Below are positions 19,398 to 28,872 of a stretch of DNA of 64,000 bases, in pieces. The position numbers were made by a program, and so were the translations under genes. The stretch covers positions 1,550,001-1,614,000 of the forward strand of contig NZ_HG992749.1 of the NCBI RefSeq assembly GCF_905175385.1, read 5' to 3'. Under the pieces are notes generated by a model, which was not told the DNA's origin, did not search any database, and worked only from the letters and a program-made list of their open reading frames with translations. Origin of the DNA: Vibrio sp. B1FLJ16. Its GTDB lineage: Bacteria > Pseudomonadota > Gammaproteobacteria > Enterobacterales > Vibrionaceae. Each line of letters opens with the position of its first letter. Position 1 is the first letter of the stretch.

Positions 19398-20018
19398 ATG
19401 AGTAATAATTCTAATAATCGCCATGAAATCCTAGAACGTAATGTCGGTTTGTTGGCTATTTTCATCGTTTTTGCTATTAGCTGGGGTGCTCTTGTTGAGA
19501 TCACTCCTCTGCTTTTCCAAAAACAAACTACTGAGCCTGTAGAAAACCTGCGCGCTTATACTCCTTTAGAAATGGAAGGTCGTGATATTTATATCCGTGA
19601 AGGCTGTACTGTTTGTCACAGCCAGATGATTCGTCCTTTCCGTTCTGAAACTGAGCGTTACGGTCACTACTCTGTTGCCGGTGAAAGTGTTTGGGAACAC
19701 CCATTCTTATGGGGTTCTAAGCGTACTGGTCCAGATTTGGCTCGCGTAGGCGGTCGTTACTCTGACGAGTGGCACCGAGTTCACTTGATTGATCCACGTG
19801 AGTTGGTTCCTGAATCAAACATGCCGGGTTTCCCTTGGTTAGCTGAGAACGTATTAGACGGTAAACTAACCCAGAAGAAACTTGAGCTATTCCGTGATCA
19901 GTTTGGTGTTCCATATACCGATGAACAAATCGCGAATGCGACTAAAGAAGTAGAAGGTAAAACAGAGATGGATGCAATCATCGCTTACCTTCAGTCTCTT
20001 GGTCATGCAATGAAGTAA
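19398..20018 (+). CDS. ccoO: cbb3-type oxidase monohaem subunit CcoO
   Basis: 206-aa membrane-anchored c-type cytochrome: one N-terminal helix ([19 protein letters not shown]), a haem-binding motif CTVCH, and a distal Met ligand likely in [10 protein letters not shown]. It transfers electrons from CcoP to CcoN. A ribosome site (AAGGAG) sits before the ATG; ccoQ follows after 9 bp. Confidence 0.97.
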   Translation: MSNNSNNRHEILERNVGLLAIFIVFAISWGALVEITPLLFQKQTTEPVENLRAYTPLEMEGRDIYIREGCTVCHSQMIRPFRSETERYGHYSVAGESVWEHPFLWGSKRTGPDLARVGGRYSDEWHRVHLIDPRELVPESNMPGFPWLAENVLDGKLTQKKLELFRDQFGVPYTDEQIANATKEVEGKTEMDAIIAYLQSLGHAMK

Positions 20019-20027
20019 GGGGGAGTT

Positions 20028-20201
20028 ATGGATTTCGGTACGATTCATAGTGTTTATACCGTTGTGCTCTTCGCTAGTTTTATTGGCATCGTTTGGTGGG
20101 CATTCAGTAAGAAGCGTAAAGCACGCTTCGAAGAAGATGCTTACTTGGTCTTTGCCGACGAAGAACAGACTACCCCACATAATCAAGGAGTGAAGAAGTA
20201 A
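20028..20201 (+). CDS. ccoQ: cbb3-type oxidase small subunit CcoQ
   Basis: 57-aa single-helix protein, MDFGTIHSVYTVVLFASF followed by a membrane segment and a charged tail (SKKRKARFEED). It stabilizes the oxidase complex. It is preceded by AAGGGGGAG and its stop codon overlaps the ccoP start in TAATG, so translation is coupled. Position between ccoO and ccoP is diagnostic. Confidence 0.93.
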   Translation: MDFGTIHSVYTVVLFASFIGIVWWAFSKKRKARFEEDAYLVFADEEQTTPHNQGVKK

Positions 20202-21175
20202 TGACTACATTCTGGAGTCTCTGGATTATCGTGATTACTATCGGTACGCTAGTGGGCTGTGCAATCCTCCTGACTTGGTGCTCTAAAGATAAAATGGGCG
20301 TTGAGGAAGGAGCTGACATGGGCCACGAGTACGATGGTATTCGCGAGCTAAACAACCCGCTACCTAAGTGGTGGACATACCTTTTTGTTAGTACTTTCGT
20401 ATTTTCTGCGGTGTACTTAGCTCTGTTCCCTGGTCTGGGTAGCTTTAAAGGCTTCCTAAACTGGGAAAGCTCGGCTCAAGAAGTTCGCTCTCTAGAAGAG
20501 TCAAAACAAGCCATTGCTGCAGCACAAACGAACAAACAGCTTAACCAATACGCTAAAGAGCTGGATGATGCAGATGCTTACTTTGGTGAAGCATTCCGCA
20601 AACTTGCGCATAACGAAAACGGCTTACGCCCTGTTCCTGAAATTGCTCAAGATCCTGAAGCACTTAAAGTTGGTCAACGTTTGTTCTTGCAAAACTGTTC
20701 ACAATGTCACGGCTCAGATGCTCGTGGTCAGCAAGGTTTCCCTAACCTGACTGATGACGCTTGGCTATATGGCGGTGAACCGCAAGCAATCGTAACTACC
20801 ATCATGCATGGCCGTGTTGGCCAAATGCCTGCATGGAAAGATGCGCTTGGTGAAGAAGGCGTTCAAGAAGTGGTTAGCTACGCGCTGAGCCTTTCTGGAC
20901 GTAAAGTGAATGCTCGTGAAGCAGCAGCAGGTAAAGCTCGCTTTGTTGTATGTGCAGCGTGTCACGGTACAGATGGTAAGGGTAACCCAGCAGTTGGTGC
21001 ACCTGACCTGACTGACCAGGATTGGCTGTTTGGTGATTCACGTGCAGCTGTTACTGAAACTGTGATGAATGGTCGTTCGGGCGTTATGCCAGCTTGGAAA
21101 GATATTCTGGGTGAAGACAAGATTCAGCTCGTTGCATCATATGTCTGGAGTTTAAGCAACTCCGAGAATAAGTAA
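20201..21175 (+). CDS. ccoP: cbb3-type oxidase dihaem subunit CcoP
   Basis: 324-aa membrane-anchored dihaem cytochrome c with two N-terminal helices and haem motifs CSQCH and CAACH, each followed by a Met-ligand region (GQMPAWKDAL and GVMPAWKDIL). It accepts electrons from soluble cytochromes. The N-terminal PF14715-type region has NNPLPKWWTYLF. It starts in overlap with ccoQ and is followed by a strong terminator. Confidence 0.97.
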   Translation: MTTFWSLWIIVITIGTLVGCAILLTWCSKDKMGVEEGADMGHEYDGIRELNNPLPKWWTYLFVSTFVFSAVYLALFPGLGSFKGFLNWESSAQEVRSLEESKQAIAAAQTNKQLNQYAKELDDADAYFGEAFRKLAHNENGLRPVPEIAQDPEALKVGQRLFLQNCSQCHGSDARGQQGFPNLTDDAWLYGGEPQAIVTTIMHGRVGQMPAWKDALGEEGVQEVVSYALSLSGRKVNAREAAAGKARFVVCAACHGTDGKGNPAVGAPDLTDQDWLFGDSRAAVTETVMNGRSGVMPAWKDILGEDKIQLVASYVWSLSNSENK

Positions 21176-21200
21176 CCAGTCTATTTAGTAACATAGCAAT

Positions 21201-21229
21201 AACAGCCCCTTTCATAGGGGCTGTCTTTC
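21201..21229 (+). terminator. Terminator of ccoNOQP
   Basis: Perfect stem AACAGCCCCT / AGGGGCTGTC-type hairpin with a 5-nt loop followed by TTTCCTTT, 25 bp after the ccoP stop. Partial read-through to fixH would be expected. Confidence 0.8.
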
Positions 21230-21280
21230 CTTTAAATTTAAAGCCTCCTATTTTTTCATTTAGCTGTTGAGAACATTTTT

Positions 21281-21757
21281 ATGGTAAAGCCTTGGTATAA
21301 ACAATTTTGGCCGTGGTTCCTGATCATCTTGCCACTTACTGTTATCTGTTGGACGGTCATTACAGTGGTCATTTTCTCGAACAACTCTGTTTCTTTAGTT
21401 GCTGAGGATTACTATAAAAAAGGTAAAGGTATTAACATCGACATCAGTAAAATGAATGTCGCTCGCGACCTGAGTCTTAACGCTAATGTTTCTTCTGAAA
21501 GTAATACGGTTGTAATTCACTTTAACAAAGGTGAATTACCTCATTATCCTGCTTTAACAGCGACATTTACCCATCGCACGCTTCCTGATCGCGATTTTTC
21601 TAAATTACTGACAGCAGACGCTTCTGGTAATTACCGAGTCACACTAGACCACGAAATCATCGGTCCTTGGTTTGTTGAATTACAACCTCACGACAAGCAT
21701 TGGATGATCCAGGGTAAAGTTGAATTCCCGGCCGCTGACACACTTTTAATGAAGTAA
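21281..21757 (+). CDS. ccoH: FixH/CcoH family cbb3 assembly protein
   Basis: 158 aa with one N-terminal membrane helix (FWPWFLIILPLTVICWTVITVVIF), the conserved VAEDYYKKGKGIN motif and a periplasmic beta-sandwich. CcoH helps assemble or stabilize the oxidase. It is separated from ccoI by 4 bp, forming the ccoHIS unit. Confidence 0.93.
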   Translation: MVKPWYKQFWPWFLIILPLTVICWTVITVVIFSNNSVSLVAEDYYKKGKGINIDISKMNVARDLSLNANVSSESNTVVIHFNKGELPHYPALTATFTHRTLPDRDFSKLLTADASGNYRVTLDHEIIGPWFVELQPHDKHWMIQGKVEFPAADTLLMK

Positions 21758-21761
21758 TCCT

Positions 21762-24125
21762 ATGAGCAAATCCTGTTATCACTGCGGTGAAGATGTACCA
21801 GCCAACACGGATTTTAAAGTTGAAATACTCGATGAAGTTCGTGAAATGTGTTGTCCTGGTTGCCAAACGGTGGCGCAGACTATCGTAGATAGTGGCTTGG
21901 TCTCTTATTATCAGTACCGCACCGCTCCTGCGGAAAAGGCTGAACTTGTTCCGGAACAATTGCAGGCACTTATTCACTACGATAACGAAGATGTTCAGTC
22001 GGAGTTTGTACGTAATCGAGACAACGTTTCTGAAGTGACGCTTTCTTTAGAAGGCGTATCCTGTGCTGCGTGTGCCTGGCTGATAGAAAAGCAAGTCTCC
22101 GGCACAAAAGGTATGGTTTCTATTCGAGTAAACACGACTACTAACCGCGCATTATTAGCTTGGGATAAAACACAAGTCAGGTTGAGTGAACTGCTCTCTG
22201 TAATTCATAAACTGGGTTATAAAGCGGCGCCATTCGAAGCAGACAAGCAAGAAGCGTCTTACCATCGGATGATGAAGCAATACCTATATCGTCTGGGTAT
22301 TGCGGGCTTAGCAACCATGCAGGTCATGATGCTGGCCGTTGCCTTGTATCTTGAAGTTTTCGGTGATCTGGAGCCGGAGTTCAAGAGTTACTTTCGTTGG
22401 GTTAGTTTGATATTCGCAACACCGGTTCTGCTCTATTCAGCACTTCCCTTTTACTTAAACGCTTGGCGCAGTATCAAAGGGCGAACATTAGGGATGGATG
22501 TTCCAGTCTCCATAGCTCTCGTCTTTGCGTATGTCGCCAGTTTGGTCGCGACAATTACAGAGCAAGGTGAAGTCTTCTTCGAATCAATTTCGATGTTTAC
22601 CTTCTTCTTACTTGTAGGTCGCTTCTTAGAGATGCGAGCTCGCCGTAAAGCGGCAGCTGCAAGTGGTAACCTGCTTAAGTTGATTCCAGCTATCGCTACG
22701 ACGTTAGACGGCGAGCAAATCCCTGTAAAAACACTTAAAATTGGCGATCGTATCCGCGTGCTTCCTGGTGAACATATTCCAGCAGATGGTAAGGTGATTT
22801 CCGGGCGCGTACATATCGATGAATCGATGTTAACCGGCGAGTCAGTCCACGTAGTGAAAAAAGAAGGCGATGCCGTTTACGCTGGTACTTTAAACGGTGA
22901 CGAGTCATTCGAACTTGAAGTGCTCAGTTCCAAAGCAGATTCAATGATTTCAAACATTGTACGACTTCAAGATGAAGCCCAGCATTCAAAACCAAAAATT
23001 GCTGAAATTGCAGATGTAGTCGCGCGTTACTTTGTTGGTGTAATTCTGATTATCTCTGCAGGAACCTGGTTCTATTGGCATCAGACAAAGCCCGATGATG
23101 CTTTCTGGATAATGCTGTCTGTACTAGTCGCAACCTGCCCGTGTGCTCTATCTTTAGCTACACCAACGGCACTGACGTGTGCGACTTCGCGGATGGGTAA
23201 TTTTGGAATATTACTGCGTAAGGGTCATGTTTTTGAAACTTTGTGTAAAGTTAATCACCTCGTCGTAGACAAAACAGGAACGCTGACCAAGGGTGATATC
23301 GAAATTAGTCATACAAGCGTATTTGGTCAGCTTTCTGAAGCCAAATGTCTCTCAATCGCGGCTGCTTTAGAAGCTCACGCAAACCACCCAATCGCACGTT
23401 CATTTTTGGGTTACTCAGACGATGAGATTTCAGTTTCTGATGTGAAAAATATCATCGGCTCAGGCATAGAAGGTATGTGGGGTGACAAAGTTGCCAGAAT
23501 TGGCAGTGCCTCCTATGTCATCGGCGAAAACCGTGAAGAAAGTAATGCTGTGTATCTGTCTTTAGGTGGCGAACACGTTGCTACGTTCTACTACCGCGAT
23601 CCTATCCGTAAAGAAAGTCAGGCATTCATTCAGCGCTTTGCACAGGCTGGTATAAAGACAACGTTGCTTACTGGTGATTCAATCCAAAACGCCCAACCTG
23701 TTGCGGATGAGATCGGTATTGACCATGTTATTGCTTCGGCCAAACCAGAAGACAAACTTGCATACCTGAAGAGTTTGGACAGCGATGACATTACCATGAT
23801 GGTTGGTGATGGTATTAACGACGCGCCTACCCTTGCTGGTGCCCATCTTTCGGTAGCAATGGGCGGAGGGACAGACGTAGCTAAAGCCTCTGCAGACATG
23901 ACACTACTGGGTGATAATCTGGAGAAGCTTTTGGAAGCCAGAGAACTTGCTCTACGTACCCGAAAAATCATCCGTGAAAACTTGGCTTGGTCTTTGGGCT
24001 ACAACCTGTTAATTTTGCCACTGGCGGTTGCAGGTTTGGTTGCCCCGTATATTGCCGTTGTTGGTATGTCAGCAAGCTCAATCATCGTAGTGTCTAACTC
24101 TTTACGCTTACTGAAAGAGAAATAA
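21762..24125 (+). CDS. ccoI: Copper-exporting P1B-type ATPase CcoI (FixI) for oxidase maturation
   Basis: 787-aa heavy-metal P-type ATPase. The N-terminal cysteine-rich segment (CYHCGEDVP, CCPGCQ) is followed by an HMA domain with SCAACAW. The membrane core has the ion-binding ATCPCALSLATP, the phosphorylation site DKTGTLTKG, and GDGINDAPTLAGA. The TGE motif is LTGES. FixI-type pumps deliver copper to the periplasm for CuB insertion into CcoN. Lies between ccoH and ccoS as in other proteobacteria. Confidence 0.95.
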   Translation: MSKSCYHCGEDVPANTDFKVEILDEVREMCCPGCQTVAQTIVDSGLVSYYQYRTAPAEKAELVPEQLQALIHYDNEDVQSEFVRNRDNVSEVTLSLEGVSCAACAWLIEKQVSGTKGMVSIRVNTTTNRALLAWDKTQVRLSELLSVIHKLGYKAAPFEADKQEASYHRMMKQYLYRLGIAGLATMQVMMLAVALYLEVFGDLEPEFKSYFRWVSLIFATPVLLYSALPFYLNAWRSIKGRTLGMDVPVSIALVFAYVASLVATITEQGEVFFESISMFTFFLLVGRFLEMRARRKAAAASGNLLKLIPAIATTLDGEQIPVKTLKIGDRIRVLPGEHIPADGKVISGRVHIDESMLTGESVHVVKKEGDAVYAGTLNGDESFELEVLSSKADSMISNIVRLQDEAQHSKPKIAEIADVVARYFVGVILIISAGTWFYWHQTKPDDAFWIMLSVLVATCPCALSLATPTALTCATSRMGNFGILLRKGHVFETLCKVNHLVVDKTGTLTKGDIEISHTSVFGQLSEAKCLSIAAALEAHANHPIARSFLGYSDDEISVSDVKNIIGSGIEGMWGDKVARIGSASYVIGENREESNAVYLSLGGEHVATFYYRDPIRKESQAFIQRFAQAGIKTTLLTGDSIQNAQPVADEIGIDHVIASAKPEDKLAYLKSLDSDDITMMVGDGINDAPTLAGAHLSVAMGGGTDVAKASADMTLLGDNLEKLLEARELALRTRKIIRENLAWSLGYNLLILPLAVAGLVAPYIAVVGMSASSIIVVSNSLRLLKEK

Positions 24126-24140
24126 ATAGAGAAAGCTAAC

Positions 24141-24305
24141 ATGGAAAGTATTTATATATTAATCCCCATCGCTATTGTTCTGGTCTGTGTTGCGGTCGCT
24201 ATTTTTCTCTGGGCTGTAAGAAGTGATCAGTTTGAAGATCTTGAGCGTCAGGGACATAACATACTTCTGGACGAAGAAGACAAGACAGATAACAAAAAAT
24301 CGTAG
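24141..24305 (+). CDS. ccoS: cbb3 oxidase maturation protein CcoS
   Basis: 54-aa single-helix protein: MESIYILIPIAIVLVCVAVA with the conserved FLWAVRSDQFEDLERQG segment after the helix, the hallmark of CcoS. Required for cofactor insertion into the oxidase. Starts 15 bp after ccoI. Confidence 0.95.
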   Translation: MESIYILIPIAIVLVCVAVAIFLWAVRSDQFEDLERQGHNILLDEEDKTDNKKS

Positions 24306-24316
24306 TATATCCCTAT

Positions 24317-24994
24317 ATGAATTCTGATTTTATCGGTGCGCTAATGATCGGATTGGTCGGGTCTGGTCATTGCATTGGCATGTGTGGCGGTATAGCCTCT
24401 CTACTCTCTATGGGGGCACAGCAAAACAGAACTTCGCCGCTTATCCCTTTATTTTATAATTTAGGTCGTTTAGCCAGCTATGCGTTAATAGGAACAATCG
24501 TTGGGGGAGCTATTTCTGGACTGACTGAACTAAGTGGACTAACTCAATCATTTGCCTGGTTACGCTTGGTCGCAGCAATGTTCATGATTTTAGTTGCTCT
24601 TTATATCGCTAAATGGTGGCAAGGCCTGCTCGCGATTGAAAAACTTGGTCAACATATCTGGAAGTTCATCTCCCCTTCCGGGAAGCGTTTATTACCTCTA
24701 AAAAGCCCTTTGCATGCATTACCATTTGGTTTCATTTGGGGCTGGTTACCATGCGGTTTAGTTTACTCTGCATTAACCTGGTCCGCAGTCTCCGGTAGTG
24801 CTGAGACCGGCGGAATGATAATGCTCGCCTTTGGAGCCGGAACGCTTCCATCTATGCTTGCAGTTAGCTATGGTGCGAACTACTTCCAAAAATTACAAAA
24901 GTCATTAATATTTAGAAATATCTCGGCATTAATTTTAATTGGCTACGGCGGGTATACTGCTGTCGGAGCCATGCAACTGCTTGGTTTTATATAA
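24317..24994 (+). CDS. TauE/SafE-type membrane protein of the cbb3 maturation cluster
   Basis: 225-aa polytopic membrane protein with about six helices. It begins with a metal/thiol-like motif, GSGHCIGMCGGIASLLS, and has a second repeat motif, FIWGWLPCGLVYSALT. Such cysteine/histidine motifs are typical of the DsbD/SafE-like proteins found after ccoS and are suspected to carry copper or reducing equivalents. Only 11 bp separate it from ccoS, so it is co-transcribed. Substrate unproven. Confidence 0.8.
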   Translation: MNSDFIGALMIGLVGSGHCIGMCGGIASLLSMGAQQNRTSPLIPLFYNLGRLASYALIGTIVGGAISGLTELSGLTQSFAWLRLVAAMFMILVALYIAKWWQGLLAIEKLGQHIWKFISPSGKRLLPLKSPLHALPFGFIWGWLPCGLVYSALTWSAVSGSAETGGMIMLAFGAGTLPSMLAVSYGANYFQKLQKSLIFRNISALILIGYGGYTAVGAMQLLGFI

Positions 24995-25054
24995 CTACAA
25001 ACTCTATGGCGATGATATTTTTGCTATCCTTTAGGATTAAGCAATGCTAAAATC

Positions 25055-25068
25055 TTGATGTATATCAA
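25055..25068. promoter_or_regulatory. FNR box upstream of fnr
   Basis: TTGATGTATATCAA is an exact TTGATN4ATCAA match, 17-30 bp before the fnr start codon. The position close to the gene suggests autorepression, as known for fnr in enterobacteria. Confidence 0.8.
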
Positions 25069-25084
25069 ATAGTGAAAGGTTGTT

Positions 25085-25831
25085 ATGATTTCTGAAAAAC
25101 CTGCAACAAAGCGTGTCCAATCAGGTGGTTGTGCGATTCACTGCCAAGACTGTAGTATCAGTCAGTTGTGTATTCCATTCACTCTGAATGAGTCGGAACT
25201 TGACCAGCTTGACCAAATCATTGAGCGTAAAAAGCCTATCCAAAAAGGCCAAGAGCTTTTTAAAGCAGGTGACGAGCTTAAGTCTCTTTATGCTATCCGT
25301 TCTGGCACCATTAAGAGCTATACAATCACTGAGCAAGGCGACGAGCAAATCACAGCATTTCACTTAGCCGGTGACCTTGTAGGCTTTGATGCTATCACTG
25401 GTGATTGCCACCCTAGTTTCGCTCAAGCACTTGAAACTTCGATGGTGTGTGAGATTCCTTACGAAATCTTAGACGACCTGTCTGGGAAAATGCCTAAACT
25501 TCGTCAGCAAATCATGCGTTTGATGAGTAATGAAATCAAAGGCGATCAGGAGATGATCCTGCTTCTTTCTAAGAAGAACGCTGAAGAGCGCTTAGCTGCA
25601 TTCCTTTACAACCTGTCTACGCGCTTTTCTCAACGTGGCTTCAGCCCTAGAGAATTCCGTTTAACCATGACTCGTGGTGATATCGGTAACTACTTAGGTT
25701 TGACAGTTGAAACTATCAGCCGCCTTCTGGGGCGTTTCCAAAAGTCTGAGATACTAAGTGTAAAAGGTAAATATATCACTATCTTAGATCACGATGCGCT
25801 GATGGAACTGGCTGGCGTAACGAAAGAGTAA
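25085..25831 (+). CDS. fnr: Fumarate/nitrate reduction oxygen sensor FNR
   Basis: 248-aa CRP-family regulator with the [4Fe-4S] ligands Cys20, Cys23, Cys29 and Cys122 at the same numbers as in E. coli ([11 protein letters not shown] and MVCEIP). Cys16 is an additional N-terminal cysteine. A cNMP-type beta roll is followed by a dimerization helix and a DNA-reading helix containing [10 protein letters not shown]. It controls the aerobic/anaerobic switch and probably the adjacent cbb3 genes. A perfect FNR box lies in its own promoter. Upstream of uspE, conserved synteny. Confidence 0.97.
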   Translation: MISEKPATKRVQSGGCAIHCQDCSISQLCIPFTLNESELDQLDQIIERKKPIQKGQELFKAGDELKSLYAIRSGTIKSYTITEQGDEQITAFHLAGDLVGFDAITGDCHPSFAQALETSMVCEIPYEILDDLSGKMPKLRQQIMRLMSNEIKGDQEMILLLSKKNAEERLAAFLYNLSTRFSQRGFSPREFRLTMTRGDIGNYLGLTVETISRLLGRFQKSEILSVKGKYITILDHDALMELAGVTKE

Positions 25832-25847
25832 CCTCTCCTTTTATATA

Positions 25848-25873
25848 GATGTGGCTTTATACTGAGCCACATC
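25848..25873 (+). terminator. Hairpin after fnr
   Basis: Perfect 9-bp stem GATGTGGCT / AGCCACATC with an 8-nt loop, 16 bp past the stop; the following ATATTTCTC is a weak U tract. Confidence 0.6.
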
Positions 25874-26012
25874 ATATTTCTCACAAAATCCCTTCGAAAG
25901 TCCTCAAAAACTTCTTCAAACTGAGCTACATTAAAATTGTACGGTGAGTACTCCAATATACTGATTTGCTTTATATTCAGTAGTTGGTCTTGCAAGATAG
26001 GTGGGCTTAGTT

Positions 26013-26961
26013 ATGAGTATATACAGTAAGATTCTAGTTGTTGCAAACATCAATAGTGATGAACAACCGGCACTCGCAAGAGCAGTTCAGTTAGCTCAAA
26101 AAAGTGTATCCAGAAGCCGAATCACTTTTTTTTCTATCCATCTATGATTTCTCGTATGACATGACATCAATGCTGTCGATTGATGAAAGAGATGCGATGC
26201 GACGAGGCGTTATTCACCAACGCGAACAATGGATGCAAAAAATCGCTCAACCATACTTAAACGACAGTTTTGATTTTGATGTATGTGTGGTTTGGCATAA
26301 TCGTCCTTACGAAGCGATTATTGCTGAAGTGTTTTCCGGGGGGCATGACCTTTTGATTAAAGGTACACGTAAACATGATGTACTAGAGTCCGTCATTTTT
26401 ACGCCCACAGACTGGCACCTGCTTCGTAAATGCCCTATTCCTGTACTTCTAATCAAGAATGCGGATTGGCCAGAGCAAGCAAATATTATGGCTTCTGTTC
26501 ATATCGGCTCAGAAAACCCGACCCACATCGATCTGAATGACTCCATGGTTGAACGCTTACAAGAAATCTCTAATCGTCTTGATGCCAAACCGTACCTGGT
26601 AAATGCTTATCCGGTCACTCCTGCCAATATCACGATTGAGTTACCTGAATTTGATCCGACAACATACACAGATGCAGTCCGTGGGCATCACTTAACTGCG
26701 ATGAAAGCACTGCGTCAAAAGCACGGCATGGATGAAGAGCAAACCATCGTAGAGCAAGGCTTACCAGAAGATGTTATCCCAGCCGCTGCAGAACGTCTCA
26801 ATGCGGCAATGGTCATTTTGGGAACCACTGGACGTACAGGTTTGTCTGCCGTCTTTATTGGTAACACTGCGGAGCATGTCATAGATAAGATTAACTGCGA
26901 CGTTCTAGCATTGAAACCAAAAGGCTACATTAGCCCGCTTGATCCTAACACGGCAACTTAA
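26013..26961 (+). pseudogene. uspE: Universal stress protein UspE, interrupted by a +1 frameshift
   Basis: The ATG at 26013 starts a UspE-like N terminus (MSIYSKILVVANINSDEQPALARAVQLAQK), but this frame stops shortly after a run of eight T (26126-26133). The remaining ~280 codons continue in another frame from YDFSYDMTSML to the end, with VVWHNRPYEAII, ESVIFTPTDWHLLRKCP, NITIELPEFDP and the second Usp ATP-like motif GTTGRTGLSAVFIGNTAEHV. Seven T would restore one open frame of about 315 aa. Either a real mutation, a slippage site, or a sequencing error. A GTG at 26104 could start a truncated product. The rest shows no decay. Confidence 0.85.
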
Positions 26962-27016
26962 CTCAGACTTTTCGAATCGAATATAATCACTCATCGAGAG
27001 GGAATATTCAGATAAC

Positions 27017-27046
27017 AAAAAGGAAGGCATTGTAGCCTTCCTTTTT
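27017..27046. terminator. Bidirectional terminator between uspE and ttcA
   Basis: AAAAAGGAAGGC / GCCTTCCTTTTT with a 6-nt loop; A and T runs on the two sides serve both converging genes. Confidence 0.92.
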
Positions 27047-27060
27047 CATTGTGTTTTCAA

Positions 27061-27954
27061 TTAGATGTTAGTCACATCAATAAACATAGACTCATCTATG
27101 TTTGTTGAAGACACAACCGCTTCACTAAACTCGTACTCTTCACGGTTGCCTTCTCGATCAAGCGGAAGGTTTACAAAGTCAAACAGCTCTCTGTCAGCTA
27201 ATTGACTTGGGCTAACGTTCTGAATCGATTTGAAGATAGCTTCAACACGACCAGGTGTCTTCTTATCCCACTCGATCAGCATTGCTTTGATGGCTTGGCG
27301 CTGAAGGTTTTCTTGTGAACCACATAAGTTACAAGGAATTATTGGGAAGTCCTTGTGCTCTGCATATTTGATCAGATCTTTTTCGCGGCAGTAAGTCAGC
27401 GGGCGGATAACAACGTTACGGCCATCATCAGAACGTAATTTCGGTGGCATAGCTTTAAGACGAGAACCGTGGAACATGTTGAGGAACATGGTTTCTACGA
27501 TGTCATCCATATGATGACCTAGTGCCAGTTTGGTCGCACCAATCTTCTCAGCGAAAGAATAGAGCGTACCACGGCGTAGACGTGAGCATAGGCCACATGT
27601 AGTTTTACCTTCTGGCACTTTCTCTTTAACAACCGAATAAGTATCTTTATCAACGATATAGTAAGGAATATTCAGCGTCTCAAAATACTCTGGAAGAATA
27701 TGTTCAGGGAAGCCAGGTTGCTTCTGATCTAAGTTTACTGCCACCACTTCGAATTTAATTGGTGCAGCCTTTTGAAGATTCAACAGGATATCAAGCATCG
27801 CGAACGAATCTTTACCACCACTAATACATGCCATAACAACATCACCGTCTTCGATCATGTTGTATTCAGTAATGGCATTTCCAACATGTCTTCTTAAACG
27901 TTTCTGAAGCTTGTTGAATTCTAGGGTTTCTTTTCTTGTATCTTTCTGGTTCAT
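27061..27954 (-). CDS. ttcA: tRNA-cytidine(32) 2-sulfurtransferase TtcA
   Basis: 297-aa PP-loop ATPase that makes 2-thiocytidine at position 32 of tRNAs using a [4Fe-4S] cluster. The PP-loop SGGKDS is at 45-50; the cluster cysteines are in TTCGLCSRL (Cys120, Cys123) and [24 protein letters not shown] is the family signature. Convergent with uspE, sharing its terminator. Conserved in gene neighbourhood with fnr/uspE in Vibrio and enterobacteria. Confidence 0.96.
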   Translation of the reverse strand: MNQKDTRKETLEFNKLQKRLRRHVGNAITEYNMIEDGDVVMACISGGKDSFAMLDILLNLQKAAPIKFEVVAVNLDQKQPGFPEHILPEYFETLNIPYYIVDKDTYSVVKEKVPEGKTTCGLCSRLRRGTLYSFAEKIGATKLALGHHMDDIVETMFLNMFHGSRLKAMPPKLRSDDGRNVVIRPLTYCREKDLIKYAEHKDFPIIPCNLCGSQENLQRQAIKAMLIEWDKKTPGRVEAIFKSIQNVSPSQLADRELFDFVNLPLDREGNREEYEFSEAVVSSTNIDESMFIDVTNI

Positions 27955-28107
27955 TGCGGGCTCTCACATCGCCGATAAAATCGACAGTAGGACTTCCTAA
28001 CGTGGTTTTCTTTGGGGCGTGGATTATACGGTCTTTTTACACAGGATTAAATGTTTGTATTGATTGAGTCTGTATAAATCTTCAGATTTGTTTCTACTGA
28101 ACGAGAA

Positions 28108-28127
28108 AGAGCCGCTAATGCGGCTCT
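28108..28127 (-). terminator. Terminator of the DUF2987-like gene
   Basis: Minus strand AGAGCCGC / GCGGCTCT with loop ATTA then TTTCTCG, 20 bp after the stop. Confidence 0.75.
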
Positions 28128-28146
28128 GGTGTGATGTTCTTATAAC

Positions 28147-28806
28147 TTATTTAGCATTTGGCAAGTAAGGCAGAACTCTTGTCGTGACTTCAGGAAGACT
28201 CATATAACCGCCCTCACCAATCTCACTCAACGCTACTTGTACTTTACCATTAACAATCTCTTTTTGTGTTCCGTTAGAGAAAGTGATGTGACTATTAAGC
28301 CCGTTGGCAAATTCCATCGTTATACCCTGAACTTCAGGGGTAAACCAACTGGCAAACATACCACCTAAATCTTCAAGCATGCTCTGCATTTGAGGCATTA
28401 ACGGGGCAAGTTGTTCGTAAGGCACATTACCCTGTAACGGCTCCTTAGTCAGAACAACTAAAGAGTAATCACAACGGGTGTCCATAGGCGTTTGAACAAA
28501 CACCAAAGGGTTCGCCGACTTAAGGTTTTTATCGACTGGTAGTGGCAACTCTTTCGATGCTGGAATTACGAACTCTTCATAGTGCTCTTCTTTTTCCATC
28601 CAAGCTTTTTCAATATCACAAAGCTGCTTAGTGTCTGCATTAACGAAAAATACGCCAACTTTTACATCATCGTGACCTTCTTTCGTGTTGTTTTTGAGCT
28701 GAGTGTATAGCTTCGAATATGTGAACATATATTCTTGAGCGTGTGTGATGGGAGCTGCCAACATCAGAGCAGCACTACCAAGTATGCTTAGGCTTAACTT
28801 CTTCAT
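28147..28806 (-). CDS. Exported DUF2987-like protein
   Basis: About 219 aa from the ATG at 28806, which starts a signal peptide (MKKLSLSILGSAALMLAAPITHA); ATG 28815 and a frame open to 28866 are alternatives, and no strong ribosome site decides. The mature part has two cysteines (KQLCDIEK and DTRCDYSL) that could form a disulfide. The DUF2987 name is from memory of similar Vibrio proteins. Same direction as, and close behind, a membrane protein gene; probably an operon. Function unknown. Confidence 0.7.
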   Translation of the reverse strand: MKKLSLSILGSAALMLAAPITHAQEYMFTYSKLYTQLKNNTKEGHDDVKVGVFFVNADTKQLCDIEKAWMEKEEHYEEFVIPASKELPLPVDKNLKSANPLVFVQTPMDTRCDYSLVVLTKEPLQGNVPYEQLAPLMPQMQSMLEDLGGMFASWFTPEVQGITMEFANGLNSHITFSNGTQKEIVNGKVQVALSEIGEGGYMSLPEVTTRVLPYLPNAK

Positions 28807-28872
28807 TCGAACCATTATTTTAGTTTCTTTCGTTATGGTAAATCTGTGACCATATGTCATCAGCACGCTGAT

